A DNA stretch of 41,643 nt from Oscillospiraceae bacterium (GCA_003343845.1 QAKK01000032.1:1-41643); one strand, 5' to 3'. Positions 33,102 through 40,966 are shown, counted from the stretch's first letter. Numbers and translations: made by a program. Notes: generated by a model from the letters alone, not told the origin.

Positions 33102-34979
33102 TCAGATGCCGAAGCCCATACGCTTCGGTTTTTTCTCCATCATCGCGGCAAATTCGCGATCGCTGCCCGCCGCGCGGAGATCCTCCTTCGTCAGCACGAC
33201 AGCCGCTTCGCCCGCAAGCCGCGCGCGCATCGTCGCCTTGCCACAGGTGCGCTCAAACAGGTTGCGCACGAAGCGCGCGTTGCTGAAATTTTTGCTCTTC
33301 AGCACCGCGTCCGGCAATGCAGCAAAGTACGCCTGCACTGCGGCGGCAAAATCATCCGCGACGGCGATCCTCCCGCCGCAGAAGCGCAAAAAGATCTCGG
33401 CAAGCGCAGCGCGGTCATAGTCGGGAAACTCGATGACATAGGGCATGCGGCTTTCCAGCCCCGGATTGGCATCCAGCAGGGTCTGCATCTCGTCCGGGTA
33501 TCCCGCCATGATAACCACAAAATCGGCGCGATGGTTCTCCATCTCGGCGATCAGCGTGTCGATTGCTTCCTTGCCGTAGGCATCGCCGTCGCGTTCCCCG
33601 CGGTAGAGCGCATACGCCTCGTCGATAAACAGCACCGAGCCGTACGCCTCGCGGCAGATCTCCGCCGTGCGCGGCGCGGTCTGCCCGAGATACTGCCCGC
33701 AAAGGCTGCGGGCGGCGCACTCAAAGAATGCGCCCTTCCGCAACACGCCGCGCTCCGCCAACAGCTTGCCGAGCGCGCGGGCGACCGTGGTCTTGCCCGT
33801 GCCGGGATTGCCGACGAAGCGCATATGCAGCGTCGGCTGTTCAAAGTCGTGCGTCTTGGCATATTCGATCTGCGCGACGATCTCCTCAATGCGGGCGCGC
33901 ACATGCTCCATGCCGACAAGCCCGTCGAGAATCGCCTCGCCGCTCCGCGTATCGTACCCGGCGGCGACGCCGAGCGTCCCGATCTCGGACGGCTTGATCA
34001 CGCAGTCGTCCGTCCCGTCCGCTGCGTCAAAGACCTGTTTTTCATAGATCACCTCACGCACGATCTTGTTGACTGTGTTAATGCCGTAGAATGCGCCGTC
34101 CGCGCGTTCACAGCCGACCAGCGCATCGAAAATGCTCCACGCATCGTCCGCCATCGTATAGCCGACGGCGGCAAGCGAGCGGCGGGCGCATTCCCGCAGA
34201 TCGGCGGGGGAAAACGGCTCAAAGGTGACGGTCTGCACGGTCAGGATATCGCCGAGCGAGCGGCGGACATTTTCAAGCGCGTCGTCCTCCAGCAGCGGCA
34301 CGCGGAACACCACGATGTTGTCGGTGGCATAGTCCTCAATGCGCGAAAGAAACCGCTTGAACGCGGCGTCGCGCAGACGTCCCAGCCATGCGGTGATGTC
34401 CACGCAGATGATATGCCCGCAGCCGAAACCCTCGGTCACCAGCTTGCAGAGCGCGTCATCGTCCGCTTCCCTGTCGGGCAGCCGCCCCTCGCGGACGCGT
34501 TTGCCCTCACCGAAGCGAAACAGCCCGGTCTCGCAGAGCAGCTCGGCAAAGAGCTCCAGCGCCGTGGTCAGCCCCCGTCCCGCGCCGATGGAAAACAGAT
34601 AGCAGCGGTTGGTGAACACGTCATAGGTCGCATGGCGCTTCACCAGCGGCGCCACGCTGTGCAGCTCGTGCATAAGCCGCTTGTACTCGGGCGAGCCGAC
34701 CAGCGCGTCGATCTTTTCAAGCGCGCCGGATTGCTCTGTGGCAGCCTGCGTCACCGAAAGCCGCAGATCGGCGGCATTCGGCAGCGCCGCAAGCCAGACG
34801 CGCAGTGCCTCCGCCTCCCCGGCGGTCTGCACCTCGGCTGTAACATGCGTGAGCGACTTTGCGCAGACGGAAAAGCCGTCGAACGCCGCGCTTGCCGCGG
34901 CAATCAGCCGATCAATGAACGTGCGGTCACCGTCGAGCACCACATCGGGGCGCACATGGACCTCGATTCTGTATCTCAT
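33102..34979 (-). CDS. Tandem AAA+ ATPase, CbbX/SpoVK-like
   Basis: A 625-residue cytoplasmic protein. Residues about 1-110 match nothing I know. Residues about 130-320 resemble an AAA+ module with a degenerate P-loop (SIGAGRGLTTALELFA; no GK[ST]). Residues about 350-600 are an intact CbbX/SpoVK-type AAA+ domain: Walker A GNPGTGKTT, Walker B VLFIDEAY, sensor-type VVIMAGYPDEM, arginine-finger region NPGLESRM and a C-terminal lid KNFSNARFVRNLFE. CbbX-type proteins remodel protein complexes. AAGGAGG site; 9 bases after the MATE gene and 11 before the sigma factor gene, so control of a regulatory complex is a reasonable inference. Confidence 0.85.
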   Translation of the reverse strand: MRYRIEVHVRPDVVLDGDRTFIDRLIAAASAAFDGFSVCAKSLTHVTAEVQTAGEAEALRVWLAALPNAADLRLSVTQAATEQSGALEKIDALVGSPEYKRLMHELHSVAPLVKRHATYDVFTNRCYLFSIGAGRGLTTALELFAELLCETGLFRFGEGKRVREGRLPDREADDDALCKLVTEGFGCGHIICVDITAWLGRLRDAAFKRFLSRIEDYATDNIVVFRVPLLEDDALENVRRSLGDILTVQTVTFEPFSPADLRECARRSLAAVGYTMADDAWSIFDALVGCERADGAFYGINTVNKIVREVIYEKQVFDAADGTDDCVIKPSEIGTLGVAAGYDTRSGEAILDGLVGMEHVRARIEEIVAQIEYAKTHDFEQPTLHMRFVGNPGTGKTTVARALGKLLAERGVLRKGAFFECAARSLCGQYLGQTAPRTAEICREAYGSVLFIDEAYALYRGERDGDAYGKEAIDTLIAEMENHRADFVVIMAGYPDEMQTLLDANPGLESRMPYVIEFPDYDRAALAEIFLRFCGGRIAVADDFAAAVQAYFAALPDAVLKSKNFSNARFVRNLFERTCGKATMRARLAGEAAVVLTKEDLRAAGSDREFAAMMEKKPKRMGFGI

Positions 34980-34988
34980 GGTGCCTCC

Positions 34989-36410
34989 TTACTCGGTTGT
35001 CCGGATGATCGTGTTTGCCCAGCTTCCCTTCTTCAGAAGGTACATGCCGATGCCCAGTTTCATCACGTCCGCAAAGCGGACGGCAAGGTAAATATACTCA
35101 ACGGGAACGGCAGTGAACGTGCAGAGCGCCCAGGCGATCGGCGCGGTCACCAGCCAGGAAAAGCCGCAGTCAAAGGCAAAGGTCGTCCAGGTCTTGCCGC
35201 CGCTGCGGATGGTGAAATAGGAGGCGTGCACCAGTGATTCAAACGGCAGCGCCAGTCCGCCGAACACCAGCATCCGCGCAGCAGTGGTGCGCACCTCCGG
35301 CTCGGTGTTGTACAGCTCGGGAATCAGCCCGGAGAAGACGATCAGCAGCGCGCCCATCACGAGGTGGATGGCCAACGTAACGAACATCAGCTTGCGGTTC
35401 ATGTCCATCGCGCCCTCCCGGTTGCCGCAGCCGAGCTCCCGCCCGACAATGATCGAGATCGCCGCGCCCATCGCAAACATGATGATACAGAACAGGTTCC
35501 ACACCGTTGCGGTGATGTTGGCGGCAGCAACCGCGTTCATGCCGCGCGCCGCATAGCAGCCCGTGACAAAGGTCATCGCCAGCGACCACAGCACCTCGTT
35601 GGCCATCAGCGGCGAACCGGTGACGGCAATGTCGCGCACCAGCCGCGCGGGAATGTGCATCGAGCGATACGCGCCGCGGATGAACGGGAAGCGTTTGCCG
35701 TTCAGATGCGTATACAGTATGATGACGCCAAGCTCAATGAAGCGGGACAGCGTGGTGGCAATTGCCGCGCCGCGTACACCGAGCGTAGGAAAGCCGCATT
35801 TGCCGAAGATAAGCAGCCAGTTGAAGGTCAGATTGAACGCGATGGCGACAGCGCCCGCCAGCATCGGCACAAAGGTCTCGCCGGTCTCACGCAGCGTGCC
35901 CGCATACGCCTGAATCAATGCAAACGGGAAAATGCCGATGAGAATAATGTCGAGATAATCCCGCGCGTAGCGGAGGACGACCGCCATGTCAAGCCCCTTG
36001 TTTGCTTCGTTGTCGAAGAAGCGCAGGATCAACGCGTCGCCGAAGAAATAAAAGACAACAAGCGCAATCACCGTCGCCGCCGTGCAGAACAGCAGTTTGA
36101 AGCGGAAGACCTCACGCTGCCCCTTCCAGTCGCTCGCGCCCGCAAACTGCGCGCCGAAGATAGATGCGCCCGAGATGCCGCCGAAGATCGTCATGTTGAA
36201 GACGAAGACCAGCTGGTTTGCAATGGCGACGCTGCTCATCGGCGTGGTGCCGAGCGCGCCGACCATCAGATTGTCGGCGAGGCTGGCGAAATTCGTCAGC
36301 CCCTGTTGAATGATCAGCGGCAGAACCAGCGCAAACAGCATTTTGTAAAACGCGCGGTCGCCGATGTATTTTTTCTTGAAGTTCATAGAATCGGTTTTGC
36401 CTTTCGTCAA
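34989..36410 (-). CDS. MATE family efflux transporter, probable TTG start
   Basis: A 473-residue exporter with twelve predicted helices in two related halves. The opening FYKMLFALVLPLIIQQGLTNFASLADNLMVGALG is the usual MATE helix 1-2 region. The TTG at 36408-36410 has GGGAGG 5 bases upstream, whereas the in-frame ATG at 36386 (MNFKKKYIG) has only AAAGG 13 bases away. The TTG start is therefore preferred, adding eight residues. MATE proteins export cationic compounds by Na+ or H+ antiport; the substrate is not evident. Confidence 0.9.
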   Translation of the reverse strand: MTKGKTDSMNFKKKYIGDRAFYKMLFALVLPLIIQQGLTNFASLADNLMVGALGTTPMSSVAIANQLVFVFNMTIFGGISGASIFGAQFAGASDWKGQREVFRFKLLFCTAATVIALVVFYFFGDALILRFFDNEANKGLDMAVVLRYARDYLDIILIGIFPFALIQAYAGTLRETGETFVPMLAGAVAIAFNLTFNWLLIFGKCGFPTLGVRGAAIATTLSRFIELGVIILYTHLNGKRFPFIRGAYRSMHIPARLVRDIAVTGSPLMANEVLWSLAMTFVTGCYAARGMNAVAAANITATVWNLFCIIMFAMGAAISIIVGRELGCGNREGAMDMNRKLMFVTLAIHLVMGALLIVFSGLIPELYNTEPEVRTTAARMLVFGGLALPFESLVHASYFTIRSGGKTWTTFAFDCGFSWLVTAPIAWALCTFTAVPVEYIYLAVRFADVMKLGIGMYLLKKGSWANTIIRTTE

Positions 36411-36418
36411 AAGTGCCT

Positions 36419-36440
36419 CCCGAAAGACATGCCTTTCGGG
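36419..36440 (-). promoter_or_regulatory. Hairpin touching the MATE ribosome binding site
   Basis: CCCGAAAG (36419-36426) pairs perfectly with CTTTCGGG (36433-36440) around a 6-base loop, directly after the PfkB stop. In the minus-strand RNA the 3' arm ends in the GGG that begins GGGAGG of the MATE gene. There is no T-run, so it is not a terminator. It could limit ribosome access. Confidence 0.4.
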
Positions 36441-37469
36441 TCAGCGGATCATTTCGTCCTGCTTGCCGGAGGATTTGTGCGCACGGATCACGCCCTCGAT
36501 CTCGTCGATGCTGCTGGCAGGCAGGTCGCCGAGGATCGTGTTCTTGATCGCGGAGAGCGCGTTGCCCACCTCAAGCGCGCGGCGCACATCGCCGCTCTTC
36601 ACAAGCCCGTAGAGCACGCCTGCGATGTAGGCGTCGCCGCTGCCGATGCGGTCGATGACCTCGATGCCCATGTACGGCGGTTCTTCGTAAAATTCGTCCT
36701 CAAACAGGATCTTCGAGCCGAAGTTGTGCCGCATCGGGCTGACCACCTCACGGCGCGTGGTGGCGACCAGCGTGCAGCCGTAGTCCTTCGCGTAGCCGCG
36801 CATGATCTCCTCGAGCGTACCGGTGCGCTGCAGCATGCGGCGGGAGGTCTCCTCCGAGACAAACAGGAAATCGACGTACGGGAAGACCGACTCAACCACC
36901 TGTTTTGCCTCCTTCTCGCTCCAGAGCGTAGCGCGGTAGTTGACGTCAAACGAGATCATGGCGCCCGCTGCCTTGAAGCGGCGGATCGCCTCGATCGCGG
37001 TTGCGCGCAGCCCCTCTCCGATCGCCAGCGAAATGCTGCTGACGTGGAAGATCTTCGTCTTTTCATAAATATCCGCAGGAATCTCGTCGATGGTCAGCGT
37101 GGTCGCCGACGAGCCTGCACGGTCATAAATGACCGCCGATTTGCGCGGGTAAGCGCCGGTCTCGGAATAGTAGATGCCGAGGCGCTTGGTGGGCGAATCG
37201 TCATAGACGATATAATCGTCGCTCACATCGCCGTAGCGGATGCGGTTGCGGATGAAATGCCCCATCTTGCTCGACGGCAGCTTGGTGAGCAGCGCACTGC
37301 GCGCGCCCAGCATCGCCGCGCCGGAGGCAACGTTCAGTTCTGTGCCTGCCGCCTCTTTCTCAAAGACCTCGCACTGCGAGATCTTCTCCTTGTTCGGCGC
37401 GGACAGGCGCAGCATGACCTCGCCGAGCCCGATGATGTCAAATTCGGTATTTTCTTTCAGCTTCAGCAT
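36441..37469 (-). CDS. PfkB/ribokinase family sugar kinase
   Basis: A 342-residue cytoplasmic kinase, probably acting on a sugar acid such as 2-keto-3-deoxygluconate; the GEVMLRLSAPN opening and AGTELNVASGAAMLGARSALLTKL are close to KdgK-type members. The C-terminal PfkB signature is DRIGSGDAYIAGVLYGL, with the catalytic Asp retained but DTTGAGD altered to DRIGSGD. AGGAGGAA site before the ATG. No sugar-acid catabolic genes are adjacent, so the substrate is uncertain. Confidence 0.88.
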   Translation of the reverse strand: MLKLKENTEFDIIGLGEVMLRLSAPNKEKISQCEVFEKEAAGTELNVASGAAMLGARSALLTKLPSSKMGHFIRNRIRYGDVSDDYIVYDDSPTKRLGIYYSETGAYPRKSAVIYDRAGSSATTLTIDEIPADIYEKTKIFHVSSISLAIGEGLRATAIEAIRRFKAAGAMISFDVNYRATLWSEKEAKQVVESVFPYVDFLFVSEETSRRMLQRTGTLEEIMRGYAKDYGCTLVATTRREVVSPMRHNFGSKILFEDEFYEEPPYMGIEVIDRIGSGDAYIAGVLYGLVKSGDVRRALEVGNALSAIKNTILGDLPASSIDEIEGVIRAHKSSGKQDEMIR

Positions 37470-37481
37470 GGGATGTTCCTC

Positions 37482-38021
37482 CTAATACTCTTTGTTTTCT
37501 TTCAAAAGACGGCGCATATAGGCAAAGGTTTTCTCTTCCCCCTCGTCCGCCAGCATAGTGAGCAGCCGCTCGCAGAGGTCGGAGGTCTCGGGGTGAATCA
37601 CGCGGTGCGACTTGCCGTGCACGAAGTATTCCAGTGCCGATGCGTCTGTATATTTGTCGCCGAGATAGATCTTGCTCGCCGCCATGCGGTCGCAGACCAT
37701 CTCGATCACATAGCGCAGCGGCATTTTCACCGGACCGACCCGCCGCTCGACGGGGTTGTAGTCCGACCAGTATTCAAAGTGGTGGCGATTGCGCCCCTTG
37801 TGATGCAGCCACGCGGCGGAGTAGCCTTTGTCCATGCGCTCCAGTTCATTTGGGCTGCGCGTGCCGACGTAATATTTCACGCCGGGGATAAACTCGGTGG
37901 GCGAATACTTGGACAGATCGTGCCGCAGTCCCTGCCAGAGGATCCCGGCGCGGCAGCAGTTGCGGATGACCGCATGCCGATGCTTTGTGATGGTTCTGAA
38001 ATGCCCGATCAGTTTGTTCAT
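37482..38021 (-). CDS. Conserved protein, DUF5662-like
   Basis: A 179-residue cytoplasmic protein with many histidines: HFRTITKHRHAVI, LRHDLSKYSPTEF, and WLHHKGRNRHHFEYW. The H-D pair in LRHDLSKYSP recalls a metal-binding HD-type helical fold, and the overall sequence resembles the family I know as DUF5662. Function is not established. GAGGAA precedes the ATG; it lies between sulP (18 bases) and pfkB (12 bases). Confidence 0.8.
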   Translation of the reverse strand: MNKLIGHFRTITKHRHAVIRNCCRAGILWQGLRHDLSKYSPTEFIPGVKYYVGTRSPNELERMDKGYSAAWLHHKGRNRHHFEYWSDYNPVERRVGPVKMPLRYVIEMVCDRMAASKIYLGDKYTDASALEYFVHGKSHRVIHPETSDLCERLLTMLADEGEEKTFAYMRRLLKENKEY

Positions 38022-38039
38022 GTGCGTTTCCTCGAAAGT

Positions 38040-39632
38040 TTAATTCACGGTCTGCAAAATGCCGTCGGCATGCGCGTGCTCAAACGCGCGGCGGACATGC
38101 GCGGACACGCCGACGCATTCCACCGCCGCACCGGCGGCGCGCAGGCTTTCGCAAAGCTCAGCAACCGCTCCGATCACGGTGAGATCCGCGTAGGACACGC
38201 CGGAAAAGTCAAAGATGCAGGCCTTCGCGCCCGCGCGGTTTGCCTCCACTGCGGCGCGGAGCGTATCGGCAAAGGCAAAATAGCAGTTGCCGCTCATACG
38301 GAAGGCGACGGTATCGCCGTCGCGCACCGCGTCGACCGTGGCGCGGCAGAGGTCGCAGAGCAGAAGCACAAAGGCAAGCCCCACGCCGATGAGAATCGCA
38401 TAGGTCAGGTCGAGCAGCACGGTGGCAACGCAGGTCACCGAGAATTGCAGGATCGCGCCGGCATGCCGTGCTTTGAAATAGGAACGGATGGTCGCCCAGT
38501 CATTCATGCGGAACGCCGTGACGGCGAGCACGCCCGCCAGCGCGGCATACGGTACTTTGCCGATCGCGCCCGAGAGCACAAAGACACAGGCGATGAGAAA
38601 CAGCGACTGGAACACTGCGGTCAGCCGCGTCTTGCCGCCGCTCTTGACCGCCACGCTGGTGCGGGCGATCGCCGCCGTTGAAGGCACGCCGCCGAAGAAC
38701 GGGATCACCATGTTGCCGATGCCCTGCGCCACAAGCTCCACATCCGAATCAAACGGTTCTTTCTTCATCGCGGCGGCGCAGGTGCCGCAGAGCAGGCTCT
38801 CCACCATGCCGAGCAGTGCAATCGTCACAGCGCTGCCCGCCACATCGCCGAGCATCTCGGGCGTGACGGCGGAGAACTCCAGCTTCACCGTATTGACGAG
38901 GGAGGACGGGATCTGCCCGATCGTCCGCACGCCGGGGTTCCAGAAGACGCCGACAAGCGTCACGACGATGATCGCCGCAAGGCTGCCGGGGATGAACTTT
39001 GCCGCCTTCTTCGGGTAAAATGCCATGACGAGCACGGCGAGCACCGAGAAAAACACGGCATAGGGATTGATCTTACCGAGCGTATCCGTGAAAAAGTAAA
39101 TGACCTTATCCAGCGTCGTTTCGCCCGCAAGCGTGACGCCGAAGAAGTTGCCGAGCTGCCCGAGCGCGATGACCACCGCGATGCCCGAGGTGAAGCCGAC
39201 GACGACCGGACGCGGGATAAAGCGGATCAACCGTCCGAAGCGGCAGAGCCCCGCGGCGAGCAAGATCGCACCCGCAAGAAAGCAGGCGAGAAACATACCG
39301 GAAAGCCCGTATTTGCCGGACACGATGCCGCCGAGAATGACGGTCATGGCGCCGGTCGGACCCGAGATCTGAAAGCTGCCGCCGCCGAGCAGTCCGCTGA
39401 CGATGCCCGCGACGATCGCCGTGATGAGCCCGGCGGAAACGCCGATGGCGGCATATTCTTCGCTGACGCTCGCCGCGCCGAACGCAAGGGCAAGCGGCAG
39501 TGCGACAGCACCGACCGTGATGCCCGCGACAAAATCGCTGAGCAGGGACGACGCGCCGTAGCCGCGGAATTCGTTTTTCAAAAGTGTAAGATAGCGTGTG
39601 ATGAGAAGATTGTTTTTCGACGAATGAGCCAT
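38040..39632 (-). CDS. SulP family inorganic anion transporter with STAS domain
   Basis: A 530-residue membrane transporter. The membrane part (to about 420) begins with the conserved DFVAGITVGAVALPLALAFG and contains GGGSFQISGPTGAMTVIL, the anion-binding region of SulP proteins. The cytoplasmic STAS domain (about 435-525) includes ACIFDFSGVSYADLTVIGA. Substrate may be sulfate, bicarbonate or another anion; not determinable. ATG 39632 is chosen because the promoter predicts a start near 39664, which excludes the longer reading from 39680. Confidence 0.93.
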   Translation of the reverse strand: MAHSSKNNLLITRYLTLLKNEFRGYGASSLLSDFVAGITVGAVALPLALAFGAASVSEEYAAIGVSAGLITAIVAGIVSGLLGGGSFQISGPTGAMTVILGGIVSGKYGLSGMFLACFLAGAILLAAGLCRFGRLIRFIPRPVVVGFTSGIAVVIALGQLGNFFGVTLAGETTLDKVIYFFTDTLGKINPYAVFFSVLAVLVMAFYPKKAAKFIPGSLAAIIVVTLVGVFWNPGVRTIGQIPSSLVNTVKLEFSAVTPEMLGDVAGSAVTIALLGMVESLLCGTCAAAMKKEPFDSDVELVAQGIGNMVIPFFGGVPSTAAIARTSVAVKSGGKTRLTAVFQSLFLIACVFVLSGAIGKVPYAALAGVLAVTAFRMNDWATIRSYFKARHAGAILQFSVTCVATVLLDLTYAILIGVGLAFVLLLCDLCRATVDAVRDGDTVAFRMSGNCYFAFADTLRAAVEANRAGAKACIFDFSGVSYADLTVIGAVAELCESLRAAGAAVECVGVSAHVRRAFEHAHADGILQTVN

Positions 39633-39670
39633 ATTTTTTTCGCTTTCCGTTGCAGGTGCGCAACAGAAAT

Positions 39671-39699
39671 ATTGTAGCACAGAAGCCCCGCAAAATCAA
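39671..39699 (-). promoter_or_regulatory. Sigma-A promoter of the sulP-to-CYTH gene run
   Basis: On the minus strand TTGATT (39694-39699), 17 bases and TACAAT (39671-39676). It is the only clear promoter that I see before the ten minus-strand genes ending at 29988; all junctions after it are 30 bases or less. Confidence 0.7.
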
Positions 39700-39737
39700 C
39701 ATATTTCGCGGTTTTCGGCGCTTTTTGCAAGGGGGCG

Positions 39738-40391
39738 TCAGCCGAGCGGCGCAAGCCTTTCCAAAGCGTTGCGCACAAGGTCGTCTGCGTTCAGGCGGCA
39801 AAGCGAAAAGGCGGCGGCAGCATCCGAGGCGACGGCGAGCATGAAGGCATCTGCGCGAAAGATGCGCGTCGCCGTACTCTCCGCCGCCCTGCCGCCTCGC
39901 GACGCGGCAAAGGTCTCCGCAAGCGGCGTCCCCGTGCGCTTTGCCAGCGCCTCTCGGCGTGTCCAGACCTCAAAAAAGCGGTCGTCCGCACCCGTGCAGT
40001 ACGCCTGTTCCTCCGGTGTAAAAAACCGCTCCGCCACGCCGTGCGGCGCTTCCCGGAGGCGTTCAATGTCCGCGCCGACCGTGCTCGTTGAGACCGCGAG
40101 GGCGACCGCGCCGTCCGTGTGCGCGACGCTGAAGCAGAAGTCGGGCGCGCCGTCAAGATACGGCTTGCCCCACTCGGTGCAGGCAAACCGCAGCTGCCTG
40201 TTTTCCGCGCCCAGCGCCTCGGCAGCACAAAGCCGCACGGCAACCGCCGCAAGCAGTGCATTTTCGCGGTCGCCTGCAAATCGCAGCGCGGCGATCTTCG
40301 CGCGCCGTGCGGGGGAGACGCACGCAAGCAGCGCGTCCGCCGCCTGCGGCATGCCGCCGCTTGTCGGCAGAAAATACAGCGTGTGTTCCAT
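39738..40391 (-). CDS. 4'-phosphopantetheinyl transferase, Sfp type
   Basis: Attaches the phosphopantetheine arm of CoA to carrier proteins; 217 residues. Hallmarks are GKPYL, FSVAHTDGAVALAVS, the Mg-binding GADIERLR and WTRREALAKRTG (W-x-x-[KR]EA-x-x-K). The catalytic Asp and Glu are present. No polyketide, peptide-synthetase or fatty-acid genes lie in the window, so its target carrier is elsewhere. AAGGAGGGAG precedes the ATG. Confidence 0.93.
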   Translation of the reverse strand: MEHTLYFLPTSGGMPQAADALLACVSPARRAKIAALRFAGDRENALLAAVAVRLCAAEALGAENRQLRFACTEWGKPYLDGAPDFCFSVAHTDGAVALAVSTSTVGADIERLREAPHGVAERFFTPEEQAYCTGADDRFFEVWTRREALAKRTGTPLAETFAASRGGRAAESTATRIFRADAFMLAVASDAAAAFSLCRLNADDLVRNALERLAPLG

Positions 40392-40421
40392 CGGTCTCCC
40401 TCCTTATAATTAGACATCTAC

Positions 40422-40450
40422 AGTATAGCATTTCCGCCGTGCAGGGTCAA
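40422..40450 (-). promoter_or_regulatory. Sigma-A promoter of the phosphopantetheinyl transferase gene
   Basis: On the minus strand TTGACC (40445-40450), 17 bases and TATACT (40422-40427). It is divergent from the tRNA promoter about 70 bases away. Confidence 0.8.
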
Positions 40451-40518
40451 GTTTTCTTTCGATGGTATAAAATGCGCCGATATGGGCAAAAGTATTTTTG
40501 CAAAAACGCAAAAAAGCA

Positions 40519-40547
40519 TTGACAATTTCGGAAGTGCTTGCTATAAT
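40519..40547 (+). promoter_or_regulatory. Consensus sigma-A promoter of tRNA-Asn
   Basis: Perfect TTGACA (40519-40524), a 17-base spacer and perfect TATAAT (40542-40547), about 27 bases before the tRNA. This is the strongest promoter sequence in the window. Confidence 0.92.
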
Positions 40548-40574
40548 AATACTGTTGATGTTCCGTCAACATAT

Positions 40575-40650
40575 TCCTCCTTAGCTCAGTCGGTAGAGCG
40601 CGTGACTGTTAATCACGATGTCGTTGGTTCGAGCCCAACAGGGGGAGCCA
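40575..40650 (+). tRNA. tRNA-Asn (GTT)
   Basis: A complete 76-base cloverleaf with encoded CCA. The acceptor TCCTCCT pairs with AGGGGGA (one T-G wobble). The D-arm is AGCTCAGTCGGTAGAGC. The anticodon stem CGTGA/TCACG carries loop CTGTTAA with anticodon GTT, and the T-arm is GTTGG-TTCGAGC-CCAAC. Its last 17 bases recur twice downstream. Confidence 0.97.
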
Positions 40651-40686
40651 AGAAGAAGACCATCCGAACCGGATGGTCTTCTTCTT
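40650..40686 (+). terminator. Terminator of tRNA-Asn (copy 1)
   Basis: A 17-bp perfect stem, AAGAAGAAGACCATCCG (40650-40666) with CGGATGGTCTTCTTCTT (40670-40686), and a loop of AAC. It begins at the last base of the tRNA. Confidence 0.9.
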
Positions 40687-40712
40687 TGCTTCTCGTATCG
40701 TTGCGCTCGAAA

Positions 40713-40770
40713 GAGTTTGCCGTTTTTCGCATCGCGAAATCGGCGGCGCACAGCCGCCGAAGGCAAACTC
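40713..40770 (+). repeat. Nested palindromic module, long form
   Basis: Outer arms GAGTTTGCC (40713-40721) and GGCAAACTC (40762-40770) enclose two inner hairpins: TTTCGC-ATC-GCGAAA (about 40725-40739) and CGGCGGC-GCACA-GCCGCCG (40741-40759). A closely similar copy begins at 41598. Confidence 0.85.
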
Positions 40771-40817
40771 ATTGGCGGCTGCTGCGCAGACGCCGTCGAG
40801 TCCCAACAGGGGGAGCC

Positions 40818-40854
40818 AAAGAAAAGACCATCCGAACCGGATGGTCTTTTCTTT
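40818..40854 (+). terminator. Terminator hairpin, copy 2
   Basis: AAAGAAAAGACCATCCG (40818-40834) pairs perfectly with CGGATGGTCTTTTCTTT (40838-40854). The arms differ from copy 1, but pairing is complete in both, because each change is matched on the other side. Confidence 0.85.
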
Positions 40855-40879
40855 GCTTCTCGTATCGTTGCGCTCAAAA

Positions 40880-40916
40880 GAGTTTGCCGGTTTCGCATCG
40901 CGAAATCGGCAAACTC
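40880..40916 (+). repeat. Nested palindromic module, short form
   Basis: A single 17-bp hairpin, GAGTTTGCCGGTTTCGC (40880-40896) with GCGAAATCGGCAAACTC (40900-40916), loop ATC and one G-T pair. It equals the long form without the inner GC palindrome. Confidence 0.85.
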
Positions 40917-40966
40917 ATTGGCGGCTGCTGCGCAGATGCCGTCGAGTCCCAACAGGGGGAACCAGG

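Larger units (their letters stand above)
40634..40964 (+). repeat. Tandem repeats of the tRNA-Asn 3' end, terminator and palindrome
   Basis: Three starts of the same unit lie at 40634 (inside the real tRNA), 40802 and 40948, all beginning CCCAACAGGGGGA. Unit 1 is 168 bases and unit 2 is 146 bases. They are nearly identical except that unit 1 has an extra 20-base GC palindrome. Unit 3 is only the tRNA tail (with one G-to-A change) before a different terminator. The copies lack D and anticodon arms and so cannot be tRNAs. Confidence 0.92.

Noticed and set aside
33531..35237. 568-codon plus-strand frame opposite the AAA+ gene
   Set aside because: Shadow of a convincing gene with Walker motifs on the other strand.
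36419..36440. Intrinsic terminator between pfkB and the MATE gene
   Set aside because: The stem is good but has no T-run and merges with the next ribosome binding site.
35364..38681. Very long plus-strand open frame (1105 codons) opposite the MATE, PfkB, DUF5662 and SulP genes
   Set aside because: It lies wholly antisense to four well-supported genes, has a charged composition typical of shadow frames in GC-rich DNA and resembles no family.
39738..40391. Part of a polyketide or nonribosomal peptide cluster
   Set aside because: The phosphopantetheinyl transferase stands alone with its own promoter; no carrier-protein or synthase genes are nearby.
40798..40964. Additional tRNA genes at 40802 and 40948
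   Set aside because: Only the 3' half of the T-arm, the acceptor strand and the trailing bases are present; no D-arm, anticodon arm or promoter.
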